Source: Bdellovibrionota bacterium (lineage in GTDB: Bacteria > Bdellovibrionota_C > UBA2361 > JAFLCA01). Taken from it: a DNA stretch of 64,000 bases. This document shows, one piece after another, positions 29,655 to 38,063 of the stretch (position 1 is the first letter of the stretch; the number at the start of each line of letters is the position of its first letter). The notes under the pieces were generated by a model. That model saw nothing but the letters and a program-made list of their open reading frames with translations. It had not been told where the DNA came from and did not search any database. The position numbers and the translations under genes are program-made. The stretch covers positions 1,119,556 through 1,183,555 of the forward strand of contig CP129486.1 in assembly GCA_030584005.1 (NCBI GenBank), read 5' to 3'.

Positions 29655-30848
29655 TTACCAGCTTCGCAAACGACTCGCCGCATCCGCCAGCATCTCATCG
29701 GGTACTGCGCATGAGAAGCGCATAAACGTGCTGGCCTCAGGATCCCCCAGCACTTGGGGGCCTAAGAAGTCACTGGCTGGCACCGCCCCCACGCCGCACT
29801 CGTCGATCATACGCTGCACCACCTCTTCCGAGCTTATCCCCGGGAAACGCTCTGAGGTATGGGCAACGATATAGTATGCGCCGTCGGGCGGGTGGTGCGG
29901 GAATCCGCTCTCCAGAAGCGCATTGGAGAGCAGAGCGCGTTTTTTCTCGTAGCTCTCCAGCAGGTCGCTGTAGTACTGGGGGCCGAGTTCGCGTACGCCG
30001 GCAGCGACCCCGTGCTGCAGCGGGGTAGGCGGGCACACGAACATCTGATCGGCAATGGTCTTCAAGGTGTCCGCCACTGCAGGCGGGGATACAAGGTAAC
30101 CAATCCTCCAGCCAGTAATGGCAAAGGTCTTGGAGTAAGAACTCATAGTAATTGTATGCTCGGCCATATTGGGAAGGGCAGCCAGTGAGATGTGCTTTCT
30201 GCCATCGTAGGTCATGTACTCATACACTTCGTCAGTGACGCAAAAGAGGTCACGCTCTGTGCATACCTGCCCAATGAATTGAAGCTCGTCTTCAGAAAAC
30301 ACCTTGCCGGTGGGGTTATGCGGATTCGTAATCAGCACGAACTTTGTGCGAGCCGAGCAGGCTGCCAGGAGTTCGTCTCTCGAAAAACTCCAATCAGGCC
30401 GATGGAGCTGCACATAACGTACTGTGACACCACGTCTCGCTAAGGTGTTACGGTGGTAGGGATAAAAGGGGATGAAGGAAACGACCTCGTCTCCCGGCCT
30501 AAGAAAGGCCTCGCAGATGACCTCGAAGGCCCCGGTAGAGCCAGGGGTAATCAGCACCTGTTCCGAAGAAGCCTTCATGCGATTGAATGAGGCAAGCCTC
30601 CCCGCGATTGCGGTTCGCAGCTCCTCAACACCTTGGGCTGCGGCATAAAGATTTTTTCCGTCGGCGATAGCCCCCCTGGCCGCTTCGATGACACATTGAG
30701 GCACCGGCATTATGCAGAGCCCTTGGGCCAGGTTCACCCCCTTGACCCGTGCGACCTGGAACCCTACCTGTCGCAGCATCGGTGAAGCAAAGTGTCGATG
30801 GACCAGTTTATTCTGCATAACTTCACAAAGAATGTCGGGAAGAGGCAT
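29655..30848 (-). CDS. Class I/II PLP-dependent aminotransferase
   Basis: 397 residues, normal for the AspC-like fold type I group. Seen: NLAQGLCIMPVP, VLITPGSTGAFEV, ITNPHNPTGKVF, VTDEVYEYMTYDG, PLP lysine Lys240 in SSYSKTFAITGWRIGY, and the substrate-carboxylate Arg in TFMRFSCAVP. It transfers an amino group between an amino acid and a 2-oxo acid. Specificity (aspartate, kynurenine or other) cannot be read. Convergent with the beta-helix gene; its upstream side is occupied by the palindromic mosaic at 30868-30984. Confidence 0.9.
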   Translation of the reverse strand: MPLPDILCEVMQNKLVHRHFASPMLRQVGFQVARVKGVNLAQGLCIMPVPQCVIEAARGAIADGKNLYAAAQGVEELRTAIAGRLASFNRMKASSEQVLITPGSTGAFEVICEAFLRPGDEVVSFIPFYPYHRNTLARRGVTVRYVQLHRPDWSFSRDELLAACSARTKFVLITNPHNPTGKVFSEDELQFIGQVCTERDLFCVTDEVYEYMTYDGRKHISLAALPNMAEHTITMSSYSKTFAITGWRIGYLVSPPAVADTLKTIADQMFVCPPTPLQHGVAAGVRELGPQYYSDLLESYEKKRALLSNALLESGFPHHPPDGAYYIVAHTSERFPGISSEEVVQRMIDECGVGAVPASDFLGPQVLGDPEASTFMRFSCAVPDEMLADAASRLRSW

Positions 30849-30867
30849 GCAATTTTAGTGTTCGCTC

Positions 30868-30901
30868 TAGGGATATGCTGAATAAGTTCAGCGTATCCCT
30901 A
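30868..30901. repeat. Family A palindrome, copy 3
   Basis: Arms TAGGGATATGCTGAA and TTCAGCGTATCCCTA around TAAG; a single arm mismatch. It begins 19 bases upstream of the aminotransferase start and leads directly into family B copy 2. Confidence 0.9.
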
Positions 30902-30940
30902 TACGTGGTCTCATAAAGGTATTTACGAAACCACTTCTAG
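30901..30940. repeat. Family B palindrome, copy 2 (diverged)
   Basis: Left arm ACGTGGTCTCATAA, loop AGGTATTT, right arm ACGAAACCACTTCTAG. The loop and right arm match copy 1 (17682-17723). The last CTAG is also the first CTAG of the family E palindrome. Confidence 0.8.
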
Positions 30941-30984
30941 TGTGGTGAGACATTTTGCACGAGATCGATGTTTCACCACACTAG
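30937..30984. repeat. Family E palindrome
   Basis: Perfect 12-base arms CTAGTGTGGTGA and TCACCACACTAG separated by 24 bases. It is followed by ATCATAAGTGG, which resembles the start of family B. Only this copy is in the window. Confidence 0.8.
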
Positions 30985-31087
30985 ATCATAAGTGGAGGGG
31001 TAAGCCATATTAAGGATCCAGAGGGAATGAAACAGGGTCACACCGGAGCTGGCAAGATTACTCTTATTGACCCTTAATGAGGGAAGC

Positions 31088-31600
31088 ATGGGAACTGTAC
31101 GGTCGGGCTTGCGTTGGGGTGTTGCGTTGGTAGCCGTATCATTTGCCCTCGTTACCGGCTACTCGATCTACCACCGTCCCACCTGCGAAGTGCTTTACAA
31201 CCCTTGGACCATAGAAGCGGGCTGTCAGAGCTCGATGTGTGTACGATTATTCATCCTCGAGGTGGGCAATACCGGCTGGGATGCGCAGGAGGATGTCGCT
31301 GTCCAGGTGAATTCGGACTGGCTTGAACTAGCAATCCTGAAACCAGCTGCGGCGATGTTCGGCAAAGTTCCCCGTGCCATGCACGTAGATCGGCAGGAGG
31401 GAATTTCAATCTGGCGCCTCGGGAGATTGGAGGCGGGGAAACGCATCGATATCAGATTTACTTTGGCTGCTGACACCCTCGCTGATCTTCCTAATTGGGA
31501 TCAGATCTTACGGGAGGTCCAACCCACCTGTGGACGGGCGCATCGCGGCCACCCTGAGTTCACCACCTTCTTTCGCTTCATTACGGCGCTGGTTAGTTAG
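31088..31600 (+). CDS. Membrane-anchored hypothetical protein
   Basis: About 170 residues from ATG 31088, with ribosome site GAGGGA just upstream. One N-terminal anchor (about 9-25, WGVALVAVSFALVTGYSIY) is followed by an extracytoplasmic beta-rich part with four Cys (CEVLYNPWTIEAGCQSSMC). The pattern VGNTGWDAQEDVAVQV resembles conserved-repeat or NEW3-like adhesion folds, but only loosely. I do not recognise the family. Stands alone. Confidence 0.65.
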   Translation: MGTVRSGLRWGVALVAVSFALVTGYSIYHRPTCEVLYNPWTIEAGCQSSMCVRLFILEVGNTGWDAQEDVAVQVNSDWLELAILKPAAAMFGKVPRAMHVDRQEGISIWRLGRLEAGKRIDIRFTLAADTLADLPNWDQILREVQPTCGRAHRGHPEFTTFFRFITALVS

Positions 31601-31622
31601 CCCGAAGACTGCATGAACCAAG
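31597..31622 (+). repeat. Family F motif, copy 1
   Basis: TTAGCCCGAA then a three-base variable part and TGCATGAACCAAG. Related copies lie at 37882-37909 (minus), 40018-40045 and 53764-53788. It overlaps the stop of the preceding gene. Not palindromic. Confidence 0.55.
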
Positions 31623-31747
31623 CCTCGATGTGGGGAAAATGCTCGGATGTATTCGCGCATACTTTCTCATACCATGCCCGCCGCCCCACGGTGTGCCTTG
31701 GCGAGATCCTCGATAGGCGGAGCTTCAGCGTTATGCCCAATCGCGGT

Positions 31748-31781
31748 TAGGGATACGCTGAACTTATTCAGTGTCTCCTTA
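31748..31781. repeat. Family A palindrome, copy 4
   Basis: Arms TAGGGATACGCTGAA and TTCAGTGTCTCCTTA around CTTA, three arm mismatches. It lies alone in the 292-bp gap between two genes that converge here; I see no other element in that gap. Confidence 0.85.
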
Positions 31782-31892
31782 GGACAATTCGCAACGGAGC
31801 TGGGCGGAAATCGAAGGTTCCGGACCCGCTTTTCTTTGCGAAGCGCTCAACCACTCAGCCGCTTGGGCACGCACCAGCACGCAGGATGACTC

Positions 31893-33863
31893 TTACAATT
31901 GGCGTTCCGCAAACCCAGCACCACTTAGCCTGATTCGCTCCTCCGCGATTCCCAAATCAACTAGCGCATGCAGCCCTGCGATATTTGCTCCTTCAGGCTC
32001 AGTCGATTCCAGGTCGGCCCTCGCATATGAAATGTTGAATCTCTGACAGATCCGATACAGCTCCGTTGCTTCATCGGGCAGGGGAGTTTTGAGGAGAACC
32101 GCCTCTGGGTCGTATGCCTTTAAGGCTTGCAGGTACTGCGACAGCTGACCGCATGCATCGAGATGGCTGGCACCTGTGCTCACTAGTACCTGTCCGCCGG
32201 CATGAACAATGACCCCACGGGCCGGCCGCATTCGTTCGGTGAGGGCCTCCCCTATTAAAATCACATTCTTGTCCCTCCCCAGCCCCTCTTGCACCACGAA
32301 CTCTGTCCCCTCGCAAATGATAGTGCGAGTCAATTCGGCAGATAGTTGCGCTGCATGCCTGATGAAACGCTCCTGGTCGATACTTTTCTCGTTGGCCTTA
32401 ATGTAAAGGAGGACCTGCCATCGACGTGTTTCACCGTTTAACCAGCTACTCTGCCGCATGCGCAGCCTTCCCTGCATCATCTCTCTACTCAGCAGTGGAA
32501 GTGCTTCAGCCAGAGAGCTGCTTAGATCTGCTCCTGGATAATCAAAGGAAAAGGATAGGGCGAAGTAGTCCCCGCAGTTGATCTGATCCAAAAGTGCCCT
32601 ATGGTCGGGCGACTCGAAGCGCCGATCGGACTCTGCGACATAAGAAAGGTCGATTAATAGATTGCGCCAGGTTGTGGGGGTGAGGGCACGCAGACTCTGA
32701 CCAAGTACGGGCATCAGTGAGCGTATGCTGCGAGTAGGATCGTGCAGTGGGGGAGCGGCTTCCTGGTCCAACTTGGTTTGTGACAAACCACGAAAGCCCA
32801 GGGCTCCGAACTCGCGCTGGCAGATCGCCACAAAGTCACACTCCGGCGCATGGTAGGAGAGAAAATCGTCGTACACCGATTGCAGCTTGGGGCGATAACG
32901 CTCGTATAGCTCACGCCACGCCTGTAGCGCGGCTGCGGGGAGGGCCGCTCGATCGGCAGGGGGCAGGTAGGCCGGATTGAGGGTGGCCATGGTATACAGG
33001 GCGCGGTGCAAGCTATTCGCCACCGCGGCAGAGGAGTCGTCGAGCATCTGTGTAAAGGTGCAACGCGCCAGCCCATCAATAGCCTTGGCGATTCGATCAT
33101 GCAGCGCTGCCCGCTCCTCCGTTGCCTTGGCCGGTTGTAGCGAGATATCAGCGATCAGCCCTTGCCATAATGCCCCCATCTCCGCAGCAAAATTTCGCGC
33201 ATGCTCACAAAAATTGTGCACCGCTTCTGCCGAGAAGTGAGTTGGTGCGAGGCTTGGCTCAAATGTGCTCCAGAATCTGCGGGTCTGTGCCCCTGCTACC
33301 TGGTGCAGGAGTTGTGCCGCGTCTATTTTGTCGATCAGGCCAGACAGTCCGTCGAGCTTAAAGTGAACGAGGAAGCTTAGGTCCTGACCACCCGGCTGCG
33401 TTGCCGCATCGAGCATTCCGGCGGCGAGCGCTAGGGCCTGCCCACTGCGGTATCGGTCAATCTGAGCCGAGATCCGAGCTACTGTTGGGCTCATCATGGA
33501 TGCGGTGTGCAGAACTATGGCAGGGAGGGATTCTGCAGCCGCCAGCTCCCTGATCAGTTCGATACCGCTTTTCCCGGGCATGTAGAGATCCGTGACGATG
33601 CAGTCATAGGGCCTTCCCTGGAGCTGCGCATCGCGCACACGTCGGAGCACCTGTTGCGGGGTAGTCTCAAGGTCCACTGTGCCATAAAGGGGTGTCAGCG
33701 CTTGCTGCAGCAGTCGGGCTGTATCTGGATTGTCGTCTACTATCAGAATGCGCTTTCCCTCATGCAAATCCCGCCACCGTTCCGGGTTGAGTGAGCGCGG
33801 CACTTCGGTGCTGGCGGGGATTTCCGATGCTGGAAAGTAAGCAGAGGAGGTGCCAGGGGACAT
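31893..33863 (-). CDS. Receiver-domain protein with large unknown output region
   Basis: About 656 residues from ATG 33863 (a TTG at 33902 is an alternative). A CheY-like receiver domain comes first: acidic pair Asp43-Asp44 in ILIVDDNPD, phospho-acceptor Asp92 in CIVTDLYMPGKSG, Thr120 in LHTAS. The usual Lys of the T-K-P element appears as Gln (AATQPGG), an unusual change. About 500 residues of helical, uncharacterised sequence follow. Near the C-terminus, NVILIGEALTERMRP followed by GGQVLVS recalls the last strands of class III nucleotide cyclases, but the catalytic Asp pattern is not evident, so I do not claim activity. No kinase gene is adjacent. Confidence 0.75.
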   Translation of the reverse strand: MSPGTSSAYFPASEIPASTEVPRSLNPERWRDLHEGKRILIVDDNPDTARLLQQALTPLYGTVDLETTPQQVLRRVRDAQLQGRPYDCIVTDLYMPGKSGIELIRELAAAESLPAIVLHTASMMSPTVARISAQIDRYRSGQALALAAGMLDAATQPGGQDLSFLVHFKLDGLSGLIDKIDAAQLLHQVAGAQTRRFWSTFEPSLAPTHFSAEAVHNFCEHARNFAAEMGALWQGLIADISLQPAKATEERAALHDRIAKAIDGLARCTFTQMLDDSSAAVANSLHRALYTMATLNPAYLPPADRAALPAAALQAWRELYERYRPKLQSVYDDFLSYHAPECDFVAICQREFGALGFRGLSQTKLDQEAAPPLHDPTRSIRSLMPVLGQSLRALTPTTWRNLLIDLSYVAESDRRFESPDHRALLDQINCGDYFALSFSFDYPGADLSSSLAEALPLLSREMMQGRLRMRQSSWLNGETRRWQVLLYIKANEKSIDQERFIRHAAQLSAELTRTIICEGTEFVVQEGLGRDKNVILIGEALTERMRPARGVIVHAGGQVLVSTGASHLDACGQLSQYLQALKAYDPEAVLLKTPLPDEATELYRICQRFNISYARADLESTEPEGANIAGLHALVDLGIAEERIRLSGAGFAERQL

Positions 33864-33966
33864 AGCGAATAAATATCCGGGTGATTTCACCGTGCATATC
33901 AAGAGAAGAGCTCACTATGCTACCAGAGCCGGGAGGGCTAATCCAAAAGGTCGGGCAGCCGAGAAG

Positions 33967-34605
33967 TTAAAGGATCTTAAGCCCTTGCAAGGCCGCACGA
34001 AGCTCCACTGCGGAACGGAAGAGGTGGGTGTGCATGCCCATCGCAGCAGCGCCCTCGATGTTGGCCTCGCGGTCGTCAATGAAGAGGCACTCGGCAGGCC
34101 GCACTAACCCTTTGCGGCAGATCGCTTCAAAGGCCTGGAGCTGAGGCTTCGCATGACCCTCTAGGTGCGAGGCCATTGAGAGATCAAACCAGCTCATCCA
34201 AGGAAAGGTCTTTAGGATATAGCTCCAATGTGCCGCGCAGGTATTGGAGAAACAGGCCAGCTTTATCAGCGGCCGAAGCCGACCGAGAAGGTCCACACAC
34301 TCCGCATTGTCGCCTGCAATGCACTCCCGTACGAAACGGGCTTCAAGCTCTTCGAGCGAGAGATCGAGCCGCAGTTCCTTGCGTAGAGTGGCAAAATACG
34401 CGGTCGAGTCGATATGCCCTAGTTGATAGCTCTCGAGCAGAGAAAAGTCAGACTGATCTCTATGGAAGTTGTCACGCAATAGACTCGCCGCACGCGCATC
34501 TACCCCGGCCATAGAGCGAAAGGTGGCGGAGCTGCCCAGGCGTATGAGCACCCCTCCGAGGTCGAAACAGATAAGTGTGATCGCCGTCCCGTCGGTCTTT
34601 TTCAT
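33967..34605 (-). CDS. HAD-family hydrolase (YihX-like)
   Basis: 212 residues. HAD motif I is ICFDLGGVLI with nucleophile Asp15 (the DxG form of the HAD-IA group), motif II Ser120 in CFSNT, motif III Lys153 in HAKPQ, and motif IV Asp167-Asp168 in FIDDREANIEGA. The four-helix cap between motifs I and II fits a small-molecule phosphatase such as a sugar-phosphate phosphatase. Substrate unknown. It is divergent from yebC by about 75 bp. Confidence 0.88.
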   Translation of the reverse strand: MKKTDGTAITLICFDLGGVLIRLGSSATFRSMAGVDARAASLLRDNFHRDQSDFSLLESYQLGHIDSTAYFATLRKELRLDLSLEELEARFVRECIAGDNAECVDLLGRLRPLIKLACFSNTCAAHWSYILKTFPWMSWFDLSMASHLEGHAKPQLQAFEAICRKGLVRPAECLFIDDREANIEGAAAMGMHTHLFRSAVELRAALQGLKIL

Positions 34606-34681
34606 GCGAAGTTGCGAGCGCTGGTGTCATAGTGGGCCGCGGTAGTGTCTTGCGTCACTTCGCGCTACAATACCCGCCCTT

Positions 34682-35395
34682 ATGGGAAGAATATTCGAAA
34701 AACGCAAATACCGCATGTTTGCCCGCTGGGCAAAGACGGCTAAGGCTTTCACCAAGATTGGCAAGGAGATAGCCGTTGCCGTGAAGCTGGGCGGGCCGCA
34801 CCCGGAAGGCAACCCCCGCCTTCGCATGGCCATCCAAACAGCTCGATCACTTAATATGCCGAAGGATCGGGTCGAGTCCGCTATCAAGCGGGCAGTAAGC
34901 AAGGAGGGAGCTGCCTTAGAAGAGATTGTGTATGAGGGCTATGCCAAGTACGGGGTGGCCGTCGTAGTCGAGGCGGCTACGGATAACCCAACCCGCACGG
35001 TCGCTGTGGTGAGAGGTATATTCTCGCACCATGGGGGCCAGATGGCGACGACCGGGGCGCTTGATTATTTGTTTCAGCGGCGGGGAGTTTTTACCATTGA
35101 TCCGCCCAGCGGGGATCTGGATCAATTCGAACTCGATCTGATCGATATTGGCCTTGAGGACATCTTTGAAACCGATGAGGGGCTATTACTGTATACGTCA
35201 TTCGAACATTACGGTGCGATGCAGCGAGCGCTCGAGGAGCGGCATGTAGAGGTAAAGGGTGCATCAGTTCAACGCATTCCCTTGAGCACTGTTGAGCTCA
35301 ACCCGGAACAGCAGGCCGAGGTGGAAGCGCTCATTAATGCGCTCGAGGAAGATGACGACGTGCAGAATGTCTTTCATAATGTGAAGGCAGAGTAG
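34682..35395 (+). CDS. YebC/PmpR family protein
   Basis: 237 residues, normal length. The core NPRLRMAIQTARSLNMPKDRVE, YEGYAKYGVAVVVEAATDNP and GGQMATTGALDYLF identify the family, whose members act as DNA-binding regulators or relieve ribosome stalling. The N-terminus MGRIFEKRKYRMFARWAKTA differs from the common AGHSKW opening and matches the variant I associate with Bacteroidetes. It is followed at 14 bp by an acyltransferase gene. Confidence 0.9.
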   Translation: MGRIFEKRKYRMFARWAKTAKAFTKIGKEIAVAVKLGGPHPEGNPRLRMAIQTARSLNMPKDRVESAIKRAVSKEGAALEEIVYEGYAKYGVAVVVEAATDNPTRTVAVVRGIFSHHGGQMATTGALDYLFQRRGVFTIDPPSGDLDQFELDLIDIGLEDIFETDEGLLLYTSFEHYGAMQRALEERHVEVKGASVQRIPLSTVELNPEQQAEVEALINALEEDDDVQNVFHNVKAE

Positions 35396-35409
35396 TAACG
35401 GAAATTATC

Positions 35410-36177
35410 ATGGCAGCCCCTGAACAGGTGACACCGCATTCAATCACCGACATTCCGGCAATGAGCCCCCAGCAGCGCAAGCTCGCAGCGGGCGGATCGG
35501 TCTGGTCGGCCTATAAGAAGCTTGTGGTTGGTGAAGGCTCATGGCCTTTCTTTGTCTGGTACGAGCTTTTGATGTTGGGCCTTTCTGGCATACCAGGGGT
35601 GGCGGGACTGGGGGCCCGCGCGCTTTTCTACCCAGCGCTGTTTGGCCGCTGTCAATCACGACCCGCCATTGGGAGAGGTGTTTCGATTCGCAATCCGCGC
35701 CGCATGCGGCTCGGCCGCAAAGTAATGATAGATGATTACTGCGCCTTCGATGTGCGAGATGGCGGGGTGATCGAGCTGGGTTCTTACGTCAGCATTGGCC
35801 GCTTTAGTATGATTGTGTCCAAGAATGCTCCCATAAAATTGGGAGATGCGGTGAACGTGAGCTCCTACTGCCGCCTTGGTTCGCAATCCGGCATTGAGAT
35901 CGGGGCCAGTACGCTCATTGCCGCTTATGCGTACATCGGGGCGGGCAATCACCAAGAAGGGACCGAAGATATGCCAATCATAGAGCGGCCAATGCAGGCG
36001 CGGGGAGGGGTTCGAATCGGCTCAAACTGTTGGATCGGCACCCATTCTACCGTGCTCGACGGAGTGACGATTGGCGAGGGGGCGATCGTCGGAGCGCACT
36101 CATTCGTGCGCCATGATGTAGAGCCGTACACGGCGGTTGCTGGTACCCCAGCCAAAGTTATCCGCAAGTTACAATGA
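35410..36177 (+). CDS. Left-handed beta-helix acyltransferase
   Basis: 255 residues. An N-terminal hydrophobic patch (about 48-75, FFVWYELLMLGLSGIPGVAGL) precedes hexapeptide repeats ([LIV]-G-x-x-x-x) covering about 80-250. GTPAKVIRK at the end is the standard closing of O-acetyl/acyltransferases (maltose acetyltransferase and WbbJ group). Such enzymes acylate sugars in LPS or capsule. The acceptor is unknown. It probably shares a transcript with yebC. Confidence 0.85.
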   Translation: MAAPEQVTPHSITDIPAMSPQQRKLAAGGSVWSAYKKLVVGEGSWPFFVWYELLMLGLSGIPGVAGLGARALFYPALFGRCQSRPAIGRGVSIRNPRRMRLGRKVMIDDYCAFDVRDGGVIELGSYVSIGRFSMIVSKNAPIKLGDAVNVSSYCRLGSQSGIEIGASTLIAAYAYIGAGNHQEGTEDMPIIERPMQARGGVRIGSNCWIGTHSTVLDGVTIGEGAIVGAHSFVRHDVEPYTAVAGTPAKVIRKLQ

Positions 36178-36262
36178 ATTTATAACGTCGTTCCGCGTCT
36201 ATACGCTTTATTTCCCTACCACCCTCCAGGACACAATGGCCCCATCTCCGTTTTAAAGCCAT

Positions 36263-36290
36263 TTGAGCCTGTATAGTCCATAAATATAAA
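36263..36290 (+). promoter_or_regulatory. Candidate promoter upstream of porin
   Basis: TTGAGC (36263-36268), a 16-base spacer, then TATAAA (36285-36290). A TTGACA at 36332 is a rival -35 but lacks a good -10. Either would give the porin mRNA a long leader of about 200-265 bases. Part of a 383-bp gene-free spacer (36178-36560). Confidence 0.35.
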
Positions 36291-36487
36291 ACAACGGATG
36301 TGAGTCGAAAGTTAAAAATAAACTTTGGGTTTTGACATCAAGAATGAACCCGTGTGATTTTCACGCTGGAAACGAGGAGTTTCTACGGACTTTGGCCGGG
36401 GTGTTTCAGACGGCCATTGATAGCTCTCGGTGAGAGACTGTCGTCAGTTTCTCCCGCTTGGATCGAGGTGAAAAGTTCAACTCGGTA

Positions 36488-36512
36488 CTGCGGGGAAACG
36501 AGATCCCCGCAG
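36488..36512 (+). promoter_or_regulatory. Stem-loop in porin mRNA leader
   Basis: Perfect eight-base GC-rich stem CTGCGGGG/CCCCGCAG with loop AAACGAGAT, about 48 bases before the porin start. No T-run follows, so it is not a standard terminator. It could stabilise the mRNA or serve in translational control. Confidence 0.5.
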
Positions 36513-36560
36513 ATTAGTAGGAACTCCGCTTAAGTAATTCTTGGAAGGAGAAGAGGAAAA

Positions 36561-37739
36561 ATGCGAAAGCTAAGTGCCTTAGTTGCCGTAATGCTCCTCG
36601 CACCTGGACTCGCTCATGCGAAGACGCTCGAAGAGCTTCTCGTTGAAAAGGGCGTGATTACCAAGGGCGAGGCAATGGGCGCCTCCTCGGCTGGGGCCTC
36701 AAAGGTTTATTACGATAAGGGTACTCGTCTTGAGTTCCCGGATACTGGAGTGTCGGCAAAGATCAACACACAGATCCAGAGTCGTTACACCTTTACCGAC
36801 AATGATGACGATGCTGGTGAGGGCAATACTTCGAGCTTCGAAGTGCAACGCGCTCGCTTGATCGTATCCGGTAATGCGCTGCATAACGAGTTCTCGTATT
36901 ACCTGCAGGCTGACTTTGCCAACGATGAGGGTAGCGACCTGCGTGATGCATACATCCAGTGGCATGCATGCGATTGGGCAACGGTACGTATGGGTCAGTT
37001 CAAGACCATGCTTGGCCGTCAGTTCAATACATCATCCTGGAAGTTGCAGTTCCCGGATCGTTCGACCTCGACAAACTACTTTGACCTTGGTCGTCAACAG
37101 GGTGCTGCTGGTCATGCTGAGCTCGCCGATGGCGCGCTTCTCATGTCTGCCGGTATCTTCAACGGCCTGTCAGAGGGCGAGGGAATCAATGCCGCGGGTG
37201 TTGACACCAAGCACACAGGAATCGTGACAGCGCGTACCAACCTCATGGGTGAAATCGACTCCTTCTCCGAAGGCGATGTCGAGTACACTGATGACATGGG
37301 CATTTCGTTGGGTGCTGCCTATGCCTACTCTGACACAGAGCAGGACATCACTTATGACCATATTGCTGTTGACCTGAACGCAAAGGCTCAGGGTTTCAGC
37401 TTCCATGGCGAGTTGTTCTACTCGACTCAGGATCCAGATGGCGGTGAGAAGGCCGAGCCTCTCGGCTTCTATGCCCAGGCTGGTTACTTCTTGATGCCTA
37501 AGAAGTTCGAAGTGGCAGCACGCTATGACCTCCTCGATTGCGATGATGGCAAGGCCACCGGTGGCTCTTGCGACGGCAATGAGCAGGTTGATTCGGTCGA
37601 TGTAAGCTTGAACTACTACTGGTGGAAACATCAGTTGAAGGCTCAGCTTGCTTACGCGATCCTCAACGAGGAGCCTGTAGGTGGTGGCGATGATATCAAG
37701 ACCAACCGCTGGATGCTTCAGCTCGGTGGTTACTTCTAA
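36561..37739 (+). CDS. Outer-membrane porin, OprP/OprO-like
   Basis: 392 residues. Signal peptide MRKLSALVAVMLLAPGLAHA, short helical segment, then a beta-barrel pattern ending in the outer-membrane signature MLQLGGYF (C-terminal Phe). VQRARLIVSGNALHNEFSYY, LQADFA, DLRDAYIQW, VRMGQFKTMLGRQ and the YYWWKHQLKAQ strand match the phosphate-selective porin O and P family. Solute is not proven. A very strong ribosome site (GGAAGGAGAAGAGG), a structured leader, a terminator and favoured codons point to high expression. It stands as a single-gene unit. Confidence 0.9.
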   Translation: MRKLSALVAVMLLAPGLAHAKTLEELLVEKGVITKGEAMGASSAGASKVYYDKGTRLEFPDTGVSAKINTQIQSRYTFTDNDDDAGEGNTSSFEVQRARLIVSGNALHNEFSYYLQADFANDEGSDLRDAYIQWHACDWATVRMGQFKTMLGRQFNTSSWKLQFPDRSTSTNYFDLGRQQGAAGHAELADGALLMSAGIFNGLSEGEGINAAGVDTKHTGIVTARTNLMGEIDSFSEGDVEYTDDMGISLGAAYAYSDTEQDITYDHIAVDLNAKAQGFSFHGELFYSTQDPDGGEKAEPLGFYAQAGYFLMPKKFEVAARYDLLDCDDGKATGGSCDGNEQVDSVDVSLNYYWWKHQLKAQLAYAILNEEPVGGGDDIKTNRWMLQLGGYF

Positions 37740-37798
37740 TCACCCTGCAGAACGCAGAAAATCGCCGTACGCTCATTTGATATGAGCCAAGGCGTTGA

Positions 37799-37824
37799 AA
37801 GGCACCCTTCGGGGTGCCTTTTTT
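37799..37824 (+). terminator. Intrinsic terminator of the porin gene
   Basis: Stem AAGGCACCC and GGGTGCCTT with TTCG tetraloop, followed by a run of Ts. It lies 60 bases after the porin stop and is the clearest terminator in the window. Confidence 0.92.
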
Positions 37825-37881
37825 ATTGCTTTGAATCGGGGGCAGTAACCACTCTAAGGCGAGCCCTCTTTCCCACATCGT

Positions 37882-37909
37882 AGACTGGTTCACGCAATTT
37901 TCGGGCTAC
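37882..37909 (-). repeat. Family F motif, copy 2 (minus strand)
   Basis: On the minus strand it reads GTAGCCCGAAAATTGCGTGA then ACCAGTCTA. It matches copies 1 and 3 through TAGCCCGAA and TGCGTGAACCA. It lies in the spacer between the porin terminator and the next operon. Confidence 0.6.
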
Positions 37910-37918
37910 AAGTCATTT

Positions 37919-37947
37919 TTTTAATGGCCATCCATGGCCATTTAAAA
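37919..37947. repeat. Family D hairpin, copy 2
   Basis: Arms TTTTAATGGCCA and TGGCCATTTAAAA (one extra T) around TCCA. Same layout as 23107-23138. About 115 bases upstream of the 334-residue gene. Confidence 0.7.
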
Positions 37948-37967
37948 TCGGTCCAAGCTCGGCGCGG

Positions 37968-37996
37968 CTAGAAGCTATTTAAAGAATAGCTTCTAG
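37968..37996. repeat. Family C palindrome, copy 2
   Basis: Perfect 12-base arms CTAGAAGCTATT and AATAGCTTCTAG around TAAAG. The ends are CTAG, as in family E. Together with the F and D elements it fills most of the 324-bp spacer 37740-38063. Confidence 0.85.
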
Positions 37997-38063
37997 AGCC
38001 CAATCGCGACTATGGCGGTTGGTTGTAGTGGCGTAGCCTACGATTGCTCCGTACAATCCTGCC

